This document shows, piece after piece, positions 7,686 through 16,017 of a stretch of 64,000 bases of DNA; the first letter of the stretch is position 1; each line of letters starts with the position of its first letter. This stretch comes from CALCLY01 sp900552775. Lineage in GTDB: Bacteria > Bacillota > Clostridia > UMGS1883 > UMGS1540. Location of the stretch: the NCBI GenBank assembly GCA_937966555.1, contig CALCLY010000016.1:124001-188000 (forward strand), written 5' to 3'. The notes below the pieces were generated by a model, which worked only from the letters and a program-made list of their open reading frames with translations, did not search any database and had not been told where the DNA came from. Made by a program: the position numbers and the translations under genes.

Positions 7686-8036
7686 TTATAAAGCAACCGA
7701 ATCCCGCTTTACCTGCATCGCTATTGCTTCTTCCACATAGCTGTTAAGGGATATATTTTTTGCCATAGCATCAAGACTTGCCTTTCGATGAAGCTCCGGC
7801 GCTATTCTCACATTAAAACTTCCCTTATACTGCTGCTGAGGTTCTTTTCCGTTCTCTGCACAAAATTCCAGATAATCGTCAATGGCATCGTGAAAGTCCT
7901 CAATCAGATTATCAACGGTATCTCCTTCAAACGAAATTGAATCTGTTATTCCTATTACTTTTCCAAAAAAAACCTTATCTTCCTCCGAAAATTCCACAGT
8001 ACCGATATAGTTTTTGTAATTTAAAATATTTTTCAT
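7686..8036 (-). CDS. hicB: HicB-family antitoxin
   Basis: A 116-residue protein. The N-terminal HicB-like fold is (YIGTVEFSEEDKVFFGKV, FEGDTVDNLIEDFHDAIDDYLEFC); the C-terminal ribbon-helix-helix DNA-binding domain is (FNVRIAPELHRKASLDAMAK, SLNSYVEEAI). HicB binds and neutralises the mRNA interferase HicA and represses the operon. Here the ATG overlaps the stop of the upstream hicA by the tetranucleotide ATGA, the normal hicAB arrangement. The cognate toxin is internally deleted, so the antitoxin appears orphaned. Confidence 0.9.
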   Translation of the reverse strand: MKNILNYKNYIGTVEFSEEDKVFFGKVIGITDSISFEGDTVDNLIEDFHDAIDDYLEFCAENGKEPQQQYKGSFNVRIAPELHRKASLDAMAKNISLNSYVEEAIAMQVKRDSVAL

Positions 8037-8167
8037 ATTAAATCACGCTCCTTCAAATCAGAAATGAGGTTCTGCACCTGATATGTTTTCAGAATTTTTC
8101 TCGGGTGCGGTTTGTGCATCCGTATATAGTCCTTTAACCTTGCTATAAGTTTCTCTTTTTTACTCAT
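8033..8167 (-). pseudogene. hicA: HicA toxin with internal deletion
   Basis: The frame from ATG 8167 to TGA 8033-8035 gives only 44 residues, against about 80 for the HicA partners of this HicB type. The first 11 residues (MSKKEKLIARL) match the usual N-terminus; from residue 14 on (YIRMHKPHPRKILKTYQ, then LISDLKERDLI) it matches the usual C-terminal end. The missing middle, about 40 residues, would carry the second helix and the catalytic His segment. The deletion is in frame and leaves promoter, operator and overlap with hicB intact, so a non-toxic peptide may still be made. Confidence 0.75.
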
Positions 8168-8187
8168 TTTTTATCCGCACGCTCTTT

Positions 8188-8205
8188 GCAACTATATTTA
8201 GTTGC
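8188..8205. promoter_or_regulatory. Palindromic operator, probable HicB site
   Basis: Inverted repeat GCAACTATATTTAGTTGC with 7-bp arms and a 4-bp centre, lying just downstream of the hicAB -10 box. Position and symmetry fit autorepression by the ribbon-helix-helix domain of HicB. Confidence 0.6.
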
Positions 8206-8211
8206 AGTGTT

Positions 8212-8240
8212 ATTTTACACCTATATTTGATTTTTGTCAA
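8212..8240 (-). promoter_or_regulatory. Sigma-A promoter of hicAB
   Basis: Minus strand TTGACA (8235-8240), 17-bp spacer, TAAAAT (8212-8217). Confidence 0.75.
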
Positions 8241-8356
8241 TACTTTTATATAACTTAATCAGCCGCGTGCAAAGCTCCGAAACCGGTCATACAAACCGCG
8301 GCAATTAAAAGCGTTTTGGGCACATGTGTTCGAATTGCTTATTCCTATACATGTGA

Positions 8357-10702
8357 CTATTCCCTGTTTTTAAGTATATCCGTGATTTTAATTTTTCTCA
8401 GATACCTCAGGAGCATCATTCTTGTGACAGCGTACGAACATATCACAATTGCCGCCACGATTACATATTGCAAAGGCGAAATTTTTGCCTCAAACCCGGC
8501 ATTTACGTTTGAAACGCAGAAAGGATATGCATATCCGACAATTACTCTGCAAAGCGGAATCCCGAAGATCACCGCCGCGGCGGTTATATAAAAAGAGCTT
8601 CCTATATAAAACGAATTTACTGTTTTTTCGGGATAGCCCAAAGCTTTTAAAAGCGATACCGAAAAGCTGCTCCTGTCAATTTCAAGCTTCATAAGAAGAT
8701 ACATCACGGCAATGAAAATTATAACGGACACGCCTATAAGCATAACTATCATATCAAACATCAGAACCATAAATTTGTCCGCTCCGCTTTTCATCTCCGC
8801 CTTCGAAACCTCCGAAAGCATCATATTATGCTTAAATTCAAGCTTTTTATCCGAAAACACGGCGTTATAATAATAATCCTCGGTTTTCGGCATTCTTTCG
8901 CCCTTTTTAAGATCCTCTTTGTCAAAATATGCCTGCCCGAACGCCTTTCGCATGGCGTTTATGTTCATGAAGAAATAAAGACCGCTTCCGTACTTCACCT
9001 CGTCCGCCACGGTGAAGGCATACATTTTGTCGTTTGCATTATCCTTTAAAACGACCTTGTCCCCGGGTTTATACCCGAATTTTATCCGCGCCGAGTCGGA
9101 GACATATATTTCGTCCTCGTTTTCCGAAAGATACGGCGAAAAAGAGAAATATGGATTGTCCGAATCAACGCCCAAAAGCGTGACCTCCATTTCGCCTCCC
9201 GTCATGGGATAATCAACATAAAAGCCGCGCGTATACCCGACGCACGCTTTTTTAGGCAAATCCGTGACGGGGTTCCGCAGAATATACATATACGAAAAAT
9301 TTACGTCTTTTGTGATATCCTCTATATATACGCTTATGCTGCCGTAGCACGCAACCGAAAGTATAATAAGCAGCAGTGACAGCGTAACGCCGAAAAACAG
9401 CGTTATATTTCCGCCGAGCTCGCGGAAAAACTGACGGATTTTATACTTTGTTTCAAATTTTGCTTTTTTAAATTTCAGCATTACGGCGCCCTTTGCCGAC
9501 GGTGCCTCGCGCATCATCTTAAGCGGCGTTGCGCTGAGTTTTTTTGAAAGTGTATACCTGTTCACAAAATACGAGAAAATCACGGGCATTCCGAGCGCAT
9601 AAGCCAAAAGGTAAGGCGGATAAACATTATTTATTGCCGGGAACGAATACATTGCCACATACGACGAAGACATCGCACCCGTCAGCGAAAATCCTCCGAC
9701 AACGCCCAGCGCCGCACCGGACACCGATATTATAAGCGGCGTTTTCATGTAATGTGACAATATTTCTTTTTTCGTGTATCCGAGCGCATAAAGCGTTCCT
9801 ATCACAAAGCGTTCTTTTTCGATTGTTCCGCTTGCGAAAATCGAAAGCATATAAACCAGGAGAATCAGCATAATAACACCGCTTACAAGCGCGGACTGCT
9901 TTGCTATTTTCGAGTCATCAAGCGCATCGTTTATACGTATATTGTATTTTCGCTCATCAAAGGACGAAAGCGTTCCCTCCTGCACAATGCCGCTTTCCAT
10001 ATGCGCCTTGAGATATGTATCCCGTATTTCAGATTTGTTAAATTTAAGCCGCTGAAGCTTATCCTTAAGCTCCCTCGCGCCGCAGCCCTCGCCGAGTCTG
10101 TATGCATAGTTATATATGATTTTTCCGTTTCCGCACAAATCCGCAAAATCCTCTTTGCATACCACCGCCACCGTAAACTCGTCGTTTGCCGCAACATCGC
10201 TTGTGTTTTGCTTTACGTAGCAATAGTCGGGCAGACAGCCCGTTGCGCTTATAATAAGCTCTCCCGCGTTACTGCTTACGGAATCTCCGACGGAAAGCTT
10301 GTGCGTCAGAGCAAAATTTTTTTCAAGAAAGATTTCGCCTCTCTTTTCCGGCATACGTCCTTCCTCGACATACGGCAGATTTATACGCTGCCGCAGCGGA
10401 AAAATGCGCAGAACCGACTGCCCCGAATTAATGCTTATATCCGAATAAAACATTTCCTCAACGCTCACGTCGATCTCTGAAAGCTCCTTCAAATTTCTCT
10501 TTGAAAGAGGCGCGTATGTTTCAAAGGCGCCGTCCTCCACACAGCACTGCTCCCACTCCCTCATTATTGCATCCGTTATACATTCGGTCGAGGAGCAAAG
10601 CGACACAACCAGCGTCATTGAAAGCGTGATAATCAAAATCATCGCGCCGTTGCGCACAAAATTTTCCCTGAAATCCCTTTTAATCTTTCTGTTTAAAATC
10701 AT
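8357..10702 (-). CDS. FtsX-family ABC transporter permease
   Basis: A 781-residue integral membrane protein with the double FtsX layout. An N-terminal helix (GAMILIITLSMTLVVSLC) is followed by a long extracytoplasmic region, a three-helix FtsX block near residues 270-370, a second extracytoplasmic part, and a second FtsX block at the C-terminus. The start ATG lies 6 bases after the stop of the ATP-binding gene, so the two form one exporter of the MacB/LolCD/bacitracin-type class. Substrate is unknown; peptides, antibiotics or lipoproteins are typical for the family. Confidence 0.9.
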   Translation of the reverse strand: MILNRKIKRDFRENFVRNGAMILIITLSMTLVVSLCSSTECITDAIMREWEQCCVEDGAFETYAPLSKRNLKELSEIDVSVEEMFYSDISINSGQSVLRIFPLRQRINLPYVEEGRMPEKRGEIFLEKNFALTHKLSVGDSVSSNAGELIISATGCLPDYCYVKQNTSDVAANDEFTVAVVCKEDFADLCGNGKIIYNYAYRLGEGCGARELKDKLQRLKFNKSEIRDTYLKAHMESGIVQEGTLSSFDERKYNIRINDALDDSKIAKQSALVSGVIMLILLVYMLSIFASGTIEKERFVIGTLYALGYTKKEILSHYMKTPLIISVSGAALGVVGGFSLTGAMSSSYVAMYSFPAINNVYPPYLLAYALGMPVIFSYFVNRYTLSKKLSATPLKMMREAPSAKGAVMLKFKKAKFETKYKIRQFFRELGGNITLFFGVTLSLLLIILSVACYGSISVYIEDITKDVNFSYMYILRNPVTDLPKKACVGYTRGFYVDYPMTGGEMEVTLLGVDSDNPYFSFSPYLSENEDEIYVSDSARIKFGYKPGDKVVLKDNANDKMYAFTVADEVKYGSGLYFFMNINAMRKAFGQAYFDKEDLKKGERMPKTEDYYYNAVFSDKKLEFKHNMMLSEVSKAEMKSGADKFMVLMFDMIVMLIGVSVIIFIAVMYLLMKLEIDRSSFSVSLLKALGYPEKTVNSFYIGSSFYITAAAVIFGIPLCRVIVGYAYPFCVSNVNAGFEAKISPLQYVIVAAIVICSYAVTRMMLLRYLRKIKITDILKNRE

Positions 10703-10708
10703 ATCCGC

Positions 10709-11410
10709 TCACCATTCCAGGCTTTGAGCCGATTTTCTGTGCTCGTTTATCTCCGTACGGCTCACCGCTCCGTCCTTTAAATACACAGTCTTGTGAGTCA
10801 TCTCGCTTATTGCTCTGTTATGCGTTACGATTAAAATTGTCGTGCCGAATTTTTTATTTATGCTTTCCGTAAGTTCCAGTATATCTTTTGATGTTTTATA
10901 GTCCAGCGCCCCCGTAGGCTCATCGCAAAGCAGAAGTTTAGGGTTTTTTATCAGCGCGCGCCCTATCGAGCAACGCTGCTGCTGACCGCCCGAGAGCTCC
11001 TGCGGAAATCTGCCGCAAAGATCTTCAAGACCCAAAACCGAGAGAATTTCTCCCATGTCAAGGGGATTGTCCGAAAGGTATTCTCCAACCTCTATGTTTT
11101 CAAGCACGGTAAGATTGGGAACAAGGTTGTAAAACTGAAACACAAACCCAAGATATTTTCTTCTGTACTCCGAAAGCTCGTCGGCATTTGCCGCCGCAAT
11201 GTCCTCTCCGTCTACGAATATATGACCGCCGTCCGCGCCGTCAAGCCCTCCCACAACGTTTAAAAGCGTGGATTTTCCGCTGCCCGACTGTCCCAAAACC
11301 GTGCACATCTCCCCTTTTTCAAGGGACATGCTTACGCCGTTTAAAACCCTGACCTTTGCCGTACCCTCTCCAAAGCTTTTTGTAAGATTTGTAATTTCAA
11401 GAAACGCCAT
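10709..11410 (-). CDS. ABC transporter ATP-binding protein (MacB/LolD type)
   Basis: A 233-residue ATPase with Walker A GQSGSGKST (40-48), signature LSGGQ (139-143) and Walker B LLLCDEPTGALD (to 170). The DEPTGALD form is typical of the MacB/LolD/YtrE exporter group that pairs with FtsX-type permeases. The gene is first in a two-gene operon, has a strong GAAAGGAGGCGG ribosome site and is preceded by a consensus promoter with an inverted-repeat operator. No regulator or two-component pair is adjacent, so the inducing signal cannot be guessed. Confidence 0.93.
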   Translation of the reverse strand: MAFLEITNLTKSFGEGTAKVRVLNGVSMSLEKGEMCTVLGQSGSGKSTLLNVVGGLDGADGGHIFVDGEDIAAANADELSEYRRKYLGFVFQFYNLVPNLTVLENIEVGEYLSDNPLDMGEILSVLGLEDLCGRFPQELSGGQQQRCSIGRALIKNPKLLLCDEPTGALDYKTSKDILELTESINKKFGTTILIVTHNRAISEMTHKTVYLKDGAVSRTEINEHRKSAQSLEW

Positions 11411-11427
11411 TTTTCCGCCTCCTTTCG

Positions 11428-11476
11428 AGTTAGCTCTTTCTAACTTTATTATACTATTTCATGATATGTTTGTCAA
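11428..11476 (-). promoter_or_regulatory. Promoter and inverted-repeat operator of the ABC exporter operon
   Basis: Minus strand TTGACA (11471-11476) and TATAAT (11448-11453) with a 17-bp spacer. Just downstream lies AGTTAGCTCTTTCTAACT (11428-11445), an inverted repeat with 6-bp arms over the likely start of transcription, as expected for a repressor site. The regulator gene is not next door. Confidence 0.65.
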
Positions 11477-11477
11477 T

Positions 11478-11509
11478 AAAAAAATCACTGCCGTAAAAAC
11501 AGCAGTGAT
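11478..11509 (-). terminator. Intrinsic terminator of the atp operon
   Basis: Eight-bp stem ATCACTGC / GCAGTGAT (11484-11491 and 11502-11509), with a minus-strand U run at 11478-11483. The run ends one base before the -35 box of the ABC operon promoter, so the two operons are packed tightly. Confidence 0.85.
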
Positions 11510-11558
11510 AAAAAACATATTTATTTTATTTCAAACGACTCTTAAATCATGACGGCAT

Positions 11559-11975
11559 CTATTTGCCGTGATTTTCATATTCTTTTACATTGATTCTGCT
11601 CATGGCTCTTGCCATTCTCGCCTGTGCCGCATAATATTCTCTGCGACTTCTTTTTTGGAGCATTGCCTCTTTTGCCTGCTCTCTGGCGCGTTTTGCGCGG
11701 TTTTCGTCTATCTCTTCGGGTTTTTCAAGCGTATCGACAAGCACCAGCACGGAATTTCCCGAAACCTCGGCAATTCCGCCCGACACGGCGGCAACTTTTT
11801 CCGTATTGTCGGGCAGCGTAACCTTCATGAGTCCCGGCACGATTGCCGCAATCATATCCGAATGGTTTGCCCATATTCCGTACTGTCCCTCGCTTGTGGG
11901 CATCACAAGCGAAATGCAGTTTCCTTCATAAAACGGTTTATCCGCCGCAAAAACGGTAAGCTTAAATTCATTCAT
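11559..11975 (-). CDS. atpC: ATP synthase F1 subunit epsilon
   Basis: A 138-residue protein with the two epsilon domains: an N-terminal beta sandwich (residues 1-85, including MPTSEGQYGIWANHSDMIAA) and a C-terminal helical hairpin rich in Arg and Ala. Epsilon links the c-ring to gamma and can inhibit ATP hydrolysis. Its ATG shares one base with the atpD stop. It is the last gene of the operon and is followed by an intrinsic terminator. Confidence 0.95.
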   Translation of the reverse strand: MNEFKLTVFAADKPFYEGNCISLVMPTSEGQYGIWANHSDMIAAIVPGLMKVTLPDNTEKVAAVSGGIAEVSGNSVLVLVDTLEKPEEIDENRAKRAREQAKEAMLQKRSRREYYAAQARMARAMSRINVKEYENHGK

Positions 11976-13378
11976 TACGCTTCCTCCGCCTTTATCTGGT
12001 CGGCTTTCTTTTTAACATCGTCAATTGTGCCGACATTGTAAAATGCCGCTTCGGGATATTCGTCCATTTCACCGCTTACAATCGCTTTAAAGCCGCGCAC
12101 GGTTTCCGAAAGCGGTACATATACTCCCGGTATACCCGTGAATTTTTCCGCGACATGCGTAGGCTGCGCCAAAAATCTCTGGATTCTTCTTGCTCTGCCG
12201 ACAATGAGTTTATCTTCGTCTCCGAGCTCCTCCATACCCAAAATTGCAATAATATCCTGAAGTTCGCTGTATTTCTGCAAAATCTCCTGAACGGCTCTCG
12301 CGGTGTCGTAGTGCTCCGCTCCGAGAACGCTTGCCTCCAGTATTCGAGACGTTGACTGCAAAGGATCAACGGCAGGGTATATGCCCTGTTCGGCAATTTT
12401 CCTGCTTAAAACCGTGGTTGCGTCAAGATGCGAAAACGTTGTTGCCGGAGCAGGGTCCGTCAAGTCATCGGCCGGTACGTAAACCGCCTGAACCGATGTA
12501 ACGGAGCCGTTTTTCGTGGAGGTTATGCGCTCCTGAAGCGCTCCCATCTCCTCAGCCAGCGTAGGCTGATATCCAACCGCCGACGGCATACGGCCGAGAA
12601 GCGTTGAAACCTCACTGCCTGCCTGAACGAATCTGAATATATTGTCTATAAAAAGCAAAACGTCTTTATTCTCACGGTCTCTGAAATATTCCGCCATTGT
12701 AAGACCCGAAAGCGCAACTCTCATTCTGACGCCGGGCGCTTCGTTCATCTGACCGAACACAAGCGCGGTTTTGTCTAAAACGCCGCTGTCGCGCATTTCT
12801 TTCCAAAGGTCGTTGCCCTCTCTCGAACGCTCTCCGACGCCCGTGAAAATTGAATAGCCGCCGTGCTCATGCGCAACATTATGAATAAGCTCCTGAATAA
12901 GAACCGTTTTTCCGACGCCCGCACCGCCGAACAGACCAATTTTTCCGCCCTTCGGATACGGCTCCAGAAGGTCTATAACCTTTATTCCCGTTTCAAGTAT
13001 ATTAACAGCCGGGCTCTGCTCGTCAAAAGCCGGCGCGGCGCGGTGAATATTCCATCTTTCCGTATCCTCCGGCACGGGCTTGCCGCCGTCTATGGGCTCG
13101 CCCAAAACGTTGAACATTCTGCCGAGCGTCTCCTCGCCCACGGGCACGCTGATGTCATGCCCTTCGGCGCAAACTTCCATATCTCTGGCTATGCCCTCAC
13201 TTTCGGAAAGCATTATGCAGCGCACCGTATTGTCTCCTATATGCTGTGCAACCTCCATGACGCGTTTTTTTTCGTCCACCGTTACATAAAGCGCTTCACG
13301 GATTTTCGGAAGCTTTCCGCCTTCAAAATATACGTCCGTAACGGAACCCGAAACACGTCTTATTTTACCTTTTAACAT
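11975..13378 (-). CDS. atpD: ATP synthase F1 subunit beta
   Basis: A 467-residue catalytic subunit. Visible motifs are GGAGVGKTV (Walker A), GERSREGNDL with the catalytic Glu, and DVLLFIDNIFRF (Walker B). The segment that is usually DELSEED reads EELGDED here (in ILGMEELGDED), a conservative but unusual variant of the surface that touches gamma and epsilon. The start ATG lies 13 bases inside the end of atpG, with GGGGGTG as ribosome site. Confidence 0.97.
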   Translation of the reverse strand: MLKGKIRRVSGSVTDVYFEGGKLPKIREALYVTVDEKKRVMEVAQHIGDNTVRCIMLSESEGIARDMEVCAEGHDISVPVGEETLGRMFNVLGEPIDGGKPVPEDTERWNIHRAAPAFDEQSPAVNILETGIKVIDLLEPYPKGGKIGLFGGAGVGKTVLIQELIHNVAHEHGGYSIFTGVGERSREGNDLWKEMRDSGVLDKTALVFGQMNEAPGVRMRVALSGLTMAEYFRDRENKDVLLFIDNIFRFVQAGSEVSTLLGRMPSAVGYQPTLAEEMGALQERITSTKNGSVTSVQAVYVPADDLTDPAPATTFSHLDATTVLSRKIAEQGIYPAVDPLQSTSRILEASVLGAEHYDTARAVQEILQKYSELQDIIAILGMEELGDEDKLIVGRARRIQRFLAQPTHVAEKFTGIPGVYVPLSETVRGFKAIVSGEMDEYPEAAFYNVGTIDDVKKKADQIKAEEA

Positions 13379-14261
13379 CGGAATGCACCCCCTTCTTTGC
13401 TTCTGCTTTTCTCCTCATACTCTTGGCTCCGGACGAAACCTCGGTAATCTCCTGAGTTATTGCGCTCTGGCGCACATGATTATATAAAACCGAAAGTTCC
13501 GCCAAAAGCTTTTCGGCATTTCTGTTTGCCGAGTCCATAGCGTTCATACGCGCGCTCTGTTCACTGCAAAAGCTGTCTATGAGCGCGGAATAAATAAATC
13601 CTGCCGCGTAGCTCGGCACAATATTTTCTATAACGCTTTTTACCGACGGCACAAACTCCACAGCCGCCGGATTTATTTTTTCGGACGCAAACTTTTCGCA
13701 GAAAAGCGGCAAAAGCTGCGCCGACTTCACGCGGCTTGAAACCGCGTTTTCCATATCGGTATATATTATATAAATTTTTGCAAGCGCACCGGAAAGATAT
13801 GCGTCTACGAGAGTGTCGGCTATTTCTCTCGCCCTGTGCATTGAGGGATTCTGCGCGGTGTAAAGAAAGCTCTTTTCAATGGGTATGTTATGCGATGTGA
13901 AAAAATGTCTTCCGCACTCACCCACAACATAGAGCTTGCTCTCCCCGTCCTCTTTCATAAGGCGCAAAGCCTCTTTCTGCACATTTTGGTTGTATGCACC
14001 GGCAAGTCCTTTGTCAGCCGTTATTACAAGATAGCCGCACACGCCCTCTTTTTCTTTAAAAAACGGGCTTTGAAGATCTTCACACGAGCCTGTTATGCGC
14101 GCCATTTCACGCTTTACCGCTTCAAAAAAAGGTCTTGTGAGATCAAGCTCGCTTTTTGCCTTGCGCATCTTGGTGGATGATATAAGATACATGGCGTTTG
14201 TTATTTTTTTGGTGTTCTGTACACTTGCAATACGGTTTTTAATTTCTTTTACAGACGGCAT
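13365..14261 (-). CDS. atpG: ATP synthase F1 subunit gamma
   Basis: A 298-residue central stalk subunit. The N-terminal helix (IKNRIASVQNTKKITNAM) and C-terminal helix (NAMDSANRNAEKLLAELS, then NHVRQSAITQEITEVSSGA) are both conserved. The protein continues about 17 residues past the usual GA-x-A end with a basic tail (MRRKAEAKKGVHSDVKR), which is the part overlapping atpD. It sits 6 bases after atpA. Confidence 0.96.
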   Translation of the reverse strand: MPSVKEIKNRIASVQNTKKITNAMYLISSTKMRKAKSELDLTRPFFEAVKREMARITGSCEDLQSPFFKEKEGVCGYLVITADKGLAGAYNQNVQKEALRLMKEDGESKLYVVGECGRHFFTSHNIPIEKSFLYTAQNPSMHRAREIADTLVDAYLSGALAKIYIIYTDMENAVSSRVKSAQLLPLFCEKFASEKINPAAVEFVPSVKSVIENIVPSYAAGFIYSALIDSFCSEQSARMNAMDSANRNAEKLLAELSVLYNHVRQSAITQEITEVSSGAKSMRRKAEAKKGVHSDVKR

Positions 14262-14267
14262 TTTAAA

Positions 14268-15995
14268 TCACCGTCCTTCGATAAATTTTTCGGCTGTCTT
14301 TAAAATCTCCGCTTTGTCATCATCGCCGAGCTGTCCGCTTTTCTCTATTTTTTCAAGAATATCGGCTCTTTTATCTTTGAAATACTGCAAAAGCTTTGCA
14401 ATAACGCTTTTTATGTCTCCCGGCTCCACCGCACGCAATACGTGCGCCAGCATTATGACAAGAATTACTACCTGCTCGCTCATTGTATACGGGCTGTACT
14501 GCTCCTGGCGAAGCATCTGCATAAGTCCCTGTCCGTAAACAAGCTGATTGCGCGTTTCATCGTCAAGATCTCCGGCAAACTGCGTAAATACTTCCATTTC
14601 GCGGTACTGTGCCAGATCAAGCCTTATTGCTCCGGAAGCCTTTTTCATTGCTTTTGTCTGAGCATCTCCGCCGACACGCGAAACCGAAAGTCCAACGTTT
14701 ACCGCCGGACGCTGACCTGAGAAGAACAGGTCACTCTCAAGGAAAATCTGTCCGTCCGTAATCGATATTACGTTGGTGGGGATATATGCCGAGATATCTC
14801 CCGCCTGCGTTTCAACTATAGGCAGCGCCGTCATGCTGCCGCCGCCTTTCTCGTCGCTCAGATGCGCCGAGCGCTCCAAAAGTCTTGAATGGAGATAAAA
14901 TACGTCTCCGGGATATGCCTCTCTGCCGGGCGCTCTCTGAAGAAGCAGACTTAAAGAACGGTATGCTATGGCATGCTTTGACAAATCGTCATAAACTATC
15001 AGAACATCTTTGCCGCGCTCCATAAAATACTCGCCGTGCGCACAGCCGGCGTACGGCGCAATATACTGAAGCGGTGCCGGATCGCTTGCCGAAGCGTTTA
15101 TAACTATTGTATAATCCATCGCGCCGCGCTTTTTGAGATTCTGCACAAGCTGAGCCACGGAGCTTGCCTTCTGACCTATGGAAACATATATACAGATAAC
15201 GTCCTTGCCCTTCTGGTTTAAAATAGTATCAACCGCAACGGCTGTTTTGCCCGTTTGTCTGTCGCCTATAATAAGTTCACGCTGACCTCTTCCTATCGGG
15301 AACATCGAATCAATTGCCAAAATGCCCGTATCAAGCGGTTTTTGAACAGGCTGACGGTCGATAATTCCGGGTGCCGGGTGCTCAACGGCTCTGTAACCCG
15401 AAGCCGCAATGGGACCGGAGCCGTCAATAGGTGTGCCGAGCGCGTCTATGACTCTGCCTATAAATTCTTCTCCGACGGGAACACCTGCCGTTTTGCCTGT
15501 TCTTCTCACCGTGCTTCCGGCGGAAATTTCTTCATCGTCACCAAAGAGAATACAGCCTATTTCATCATCTCTCATGTCCTGAACCATTCCTCTTATGCCG
15601 CCCGAAAAAAGCAGCGTTTCGCCGTATGTTGCGTTCTGAAGTCCGGAAACTTCGGCAATTCCGTCACCGACGGTTATAACCGTTCCGACTTCCTCTGCCA
15701 TAGCACTCGGAATCCATGTATTAAGCGTGTCGCGGATAAGAGGAATTATGTTGTCTCCTTCACCCTTTATCCCCGCAAGAGCCTCCTTAAGCTGGGCGAA
15801 TCTTCCTTCAGCCGTCCAGTCGTAAACCTCAGCTCCGACAAAAAGTTTGAAGCCGCCCTTTATCTTATCGTCATGCTCCCAGGAGAGCAGAACTCCGCTG
15901 CCGTATTTTTTTGTAAGGAAATCCATAAAGGCCTTTTTCTGTCCCTCATTGGGTTCCGTATCGGAATATATCGTAGCCTTTAAAAACTCATTCAT
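14268..15995 (-). CDS. atpA: ATP synthase alpha with an N-terminal delta-subunit domain (delta-alpha fusion)
   Basis: From ATG 15995 (site AAAGGGGAGAGGG) the product has 575 residues, about 70 more than a normal alpha. Alpha begins near residue 77 (EVGTVITVGDGIAEVSGL, Walker A GDRQTGKT at 244-251) and is complete. Residues 1-75 look like the C-terminal domain of delta (AtpH/OSCP): a strand, a helix (EGQKKAFMDFLTKKYGSGV), then IKGGFKLFVGAEVYDWTAEGR and QLKEAL, matching the usual GG-(x)4-(I/V)G-x-x-V-x-D-x-(S/T)-x(3)-R-L-x-x-L end of delta. No atpH lies between atpF and this gene (22 bases). The delta N-terminal six-helix domain is absent. Confidence 0.9.
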   Translation of the reverse strand: MNEFLKATIYSDTEPNEGQKKAFMDFLTKKYGSGVLLSWEHDDKIKGGFKLFVGAEVYDWTAEGRFAQLKEALAGIKGEGDNIIPLIRDTLNTWIPSAMAEEVGTVITVGDGIAEVSGLQNATYGETLLFSGGIRGMVQDMRDDEIGCILFGDDEEISAGSTVRRTGKTAGVPVGEEFIGRVIDALGTPIDGSGPIAASGYRAVEHPAPGIIDRQPVQKPLDTGILAIDSMFPIGRGQRELIIGDRQTGKTAVAVDTILNQKGKDVICIYVSIGQKASSVAQLVQNLKKRGAMDYTIVINASASDPAPLQYIAPYAGCAHGEYFMERGKDVLIVYDDLSKHAIAYRSLSLLLQRAPGREAYPGDVFYLHSRLLERSAHLSDEKGGGSMTALPIVETQAGDISAYIPTNVISITDGQIFLESDLFFSGQRPAVNVGLSVSRVGGDAQTKAMKKASGAIRLDLAQYREMEVFTQFAGDLDDETRNQLVYGQGLMQMLRQEQYSPYTMSEQVVILVIMLAHVLRAVEPGDIKSVIAKLLQYFKDKRADILEKIEKSGQLGDDDKAEILKTAEKFIEGR

Positions 15996-16017
15996 TGCCC
16001 TCTCCCCTTTCAAAAAA

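Noticed and set aside
8240..8356. Inverted repeat CACATGT around 8320-8348 as terminator of the ABC permease
   Set aside because: The arms are short with a long loop and no U run follows on the minus strand, so I could not support it.
15255..15983. 242-codon plus-strand frame opposite atpA
   Set aside because: Shadow of the alpha subunit gene; codon pattern and composition are those of a reverse frame.
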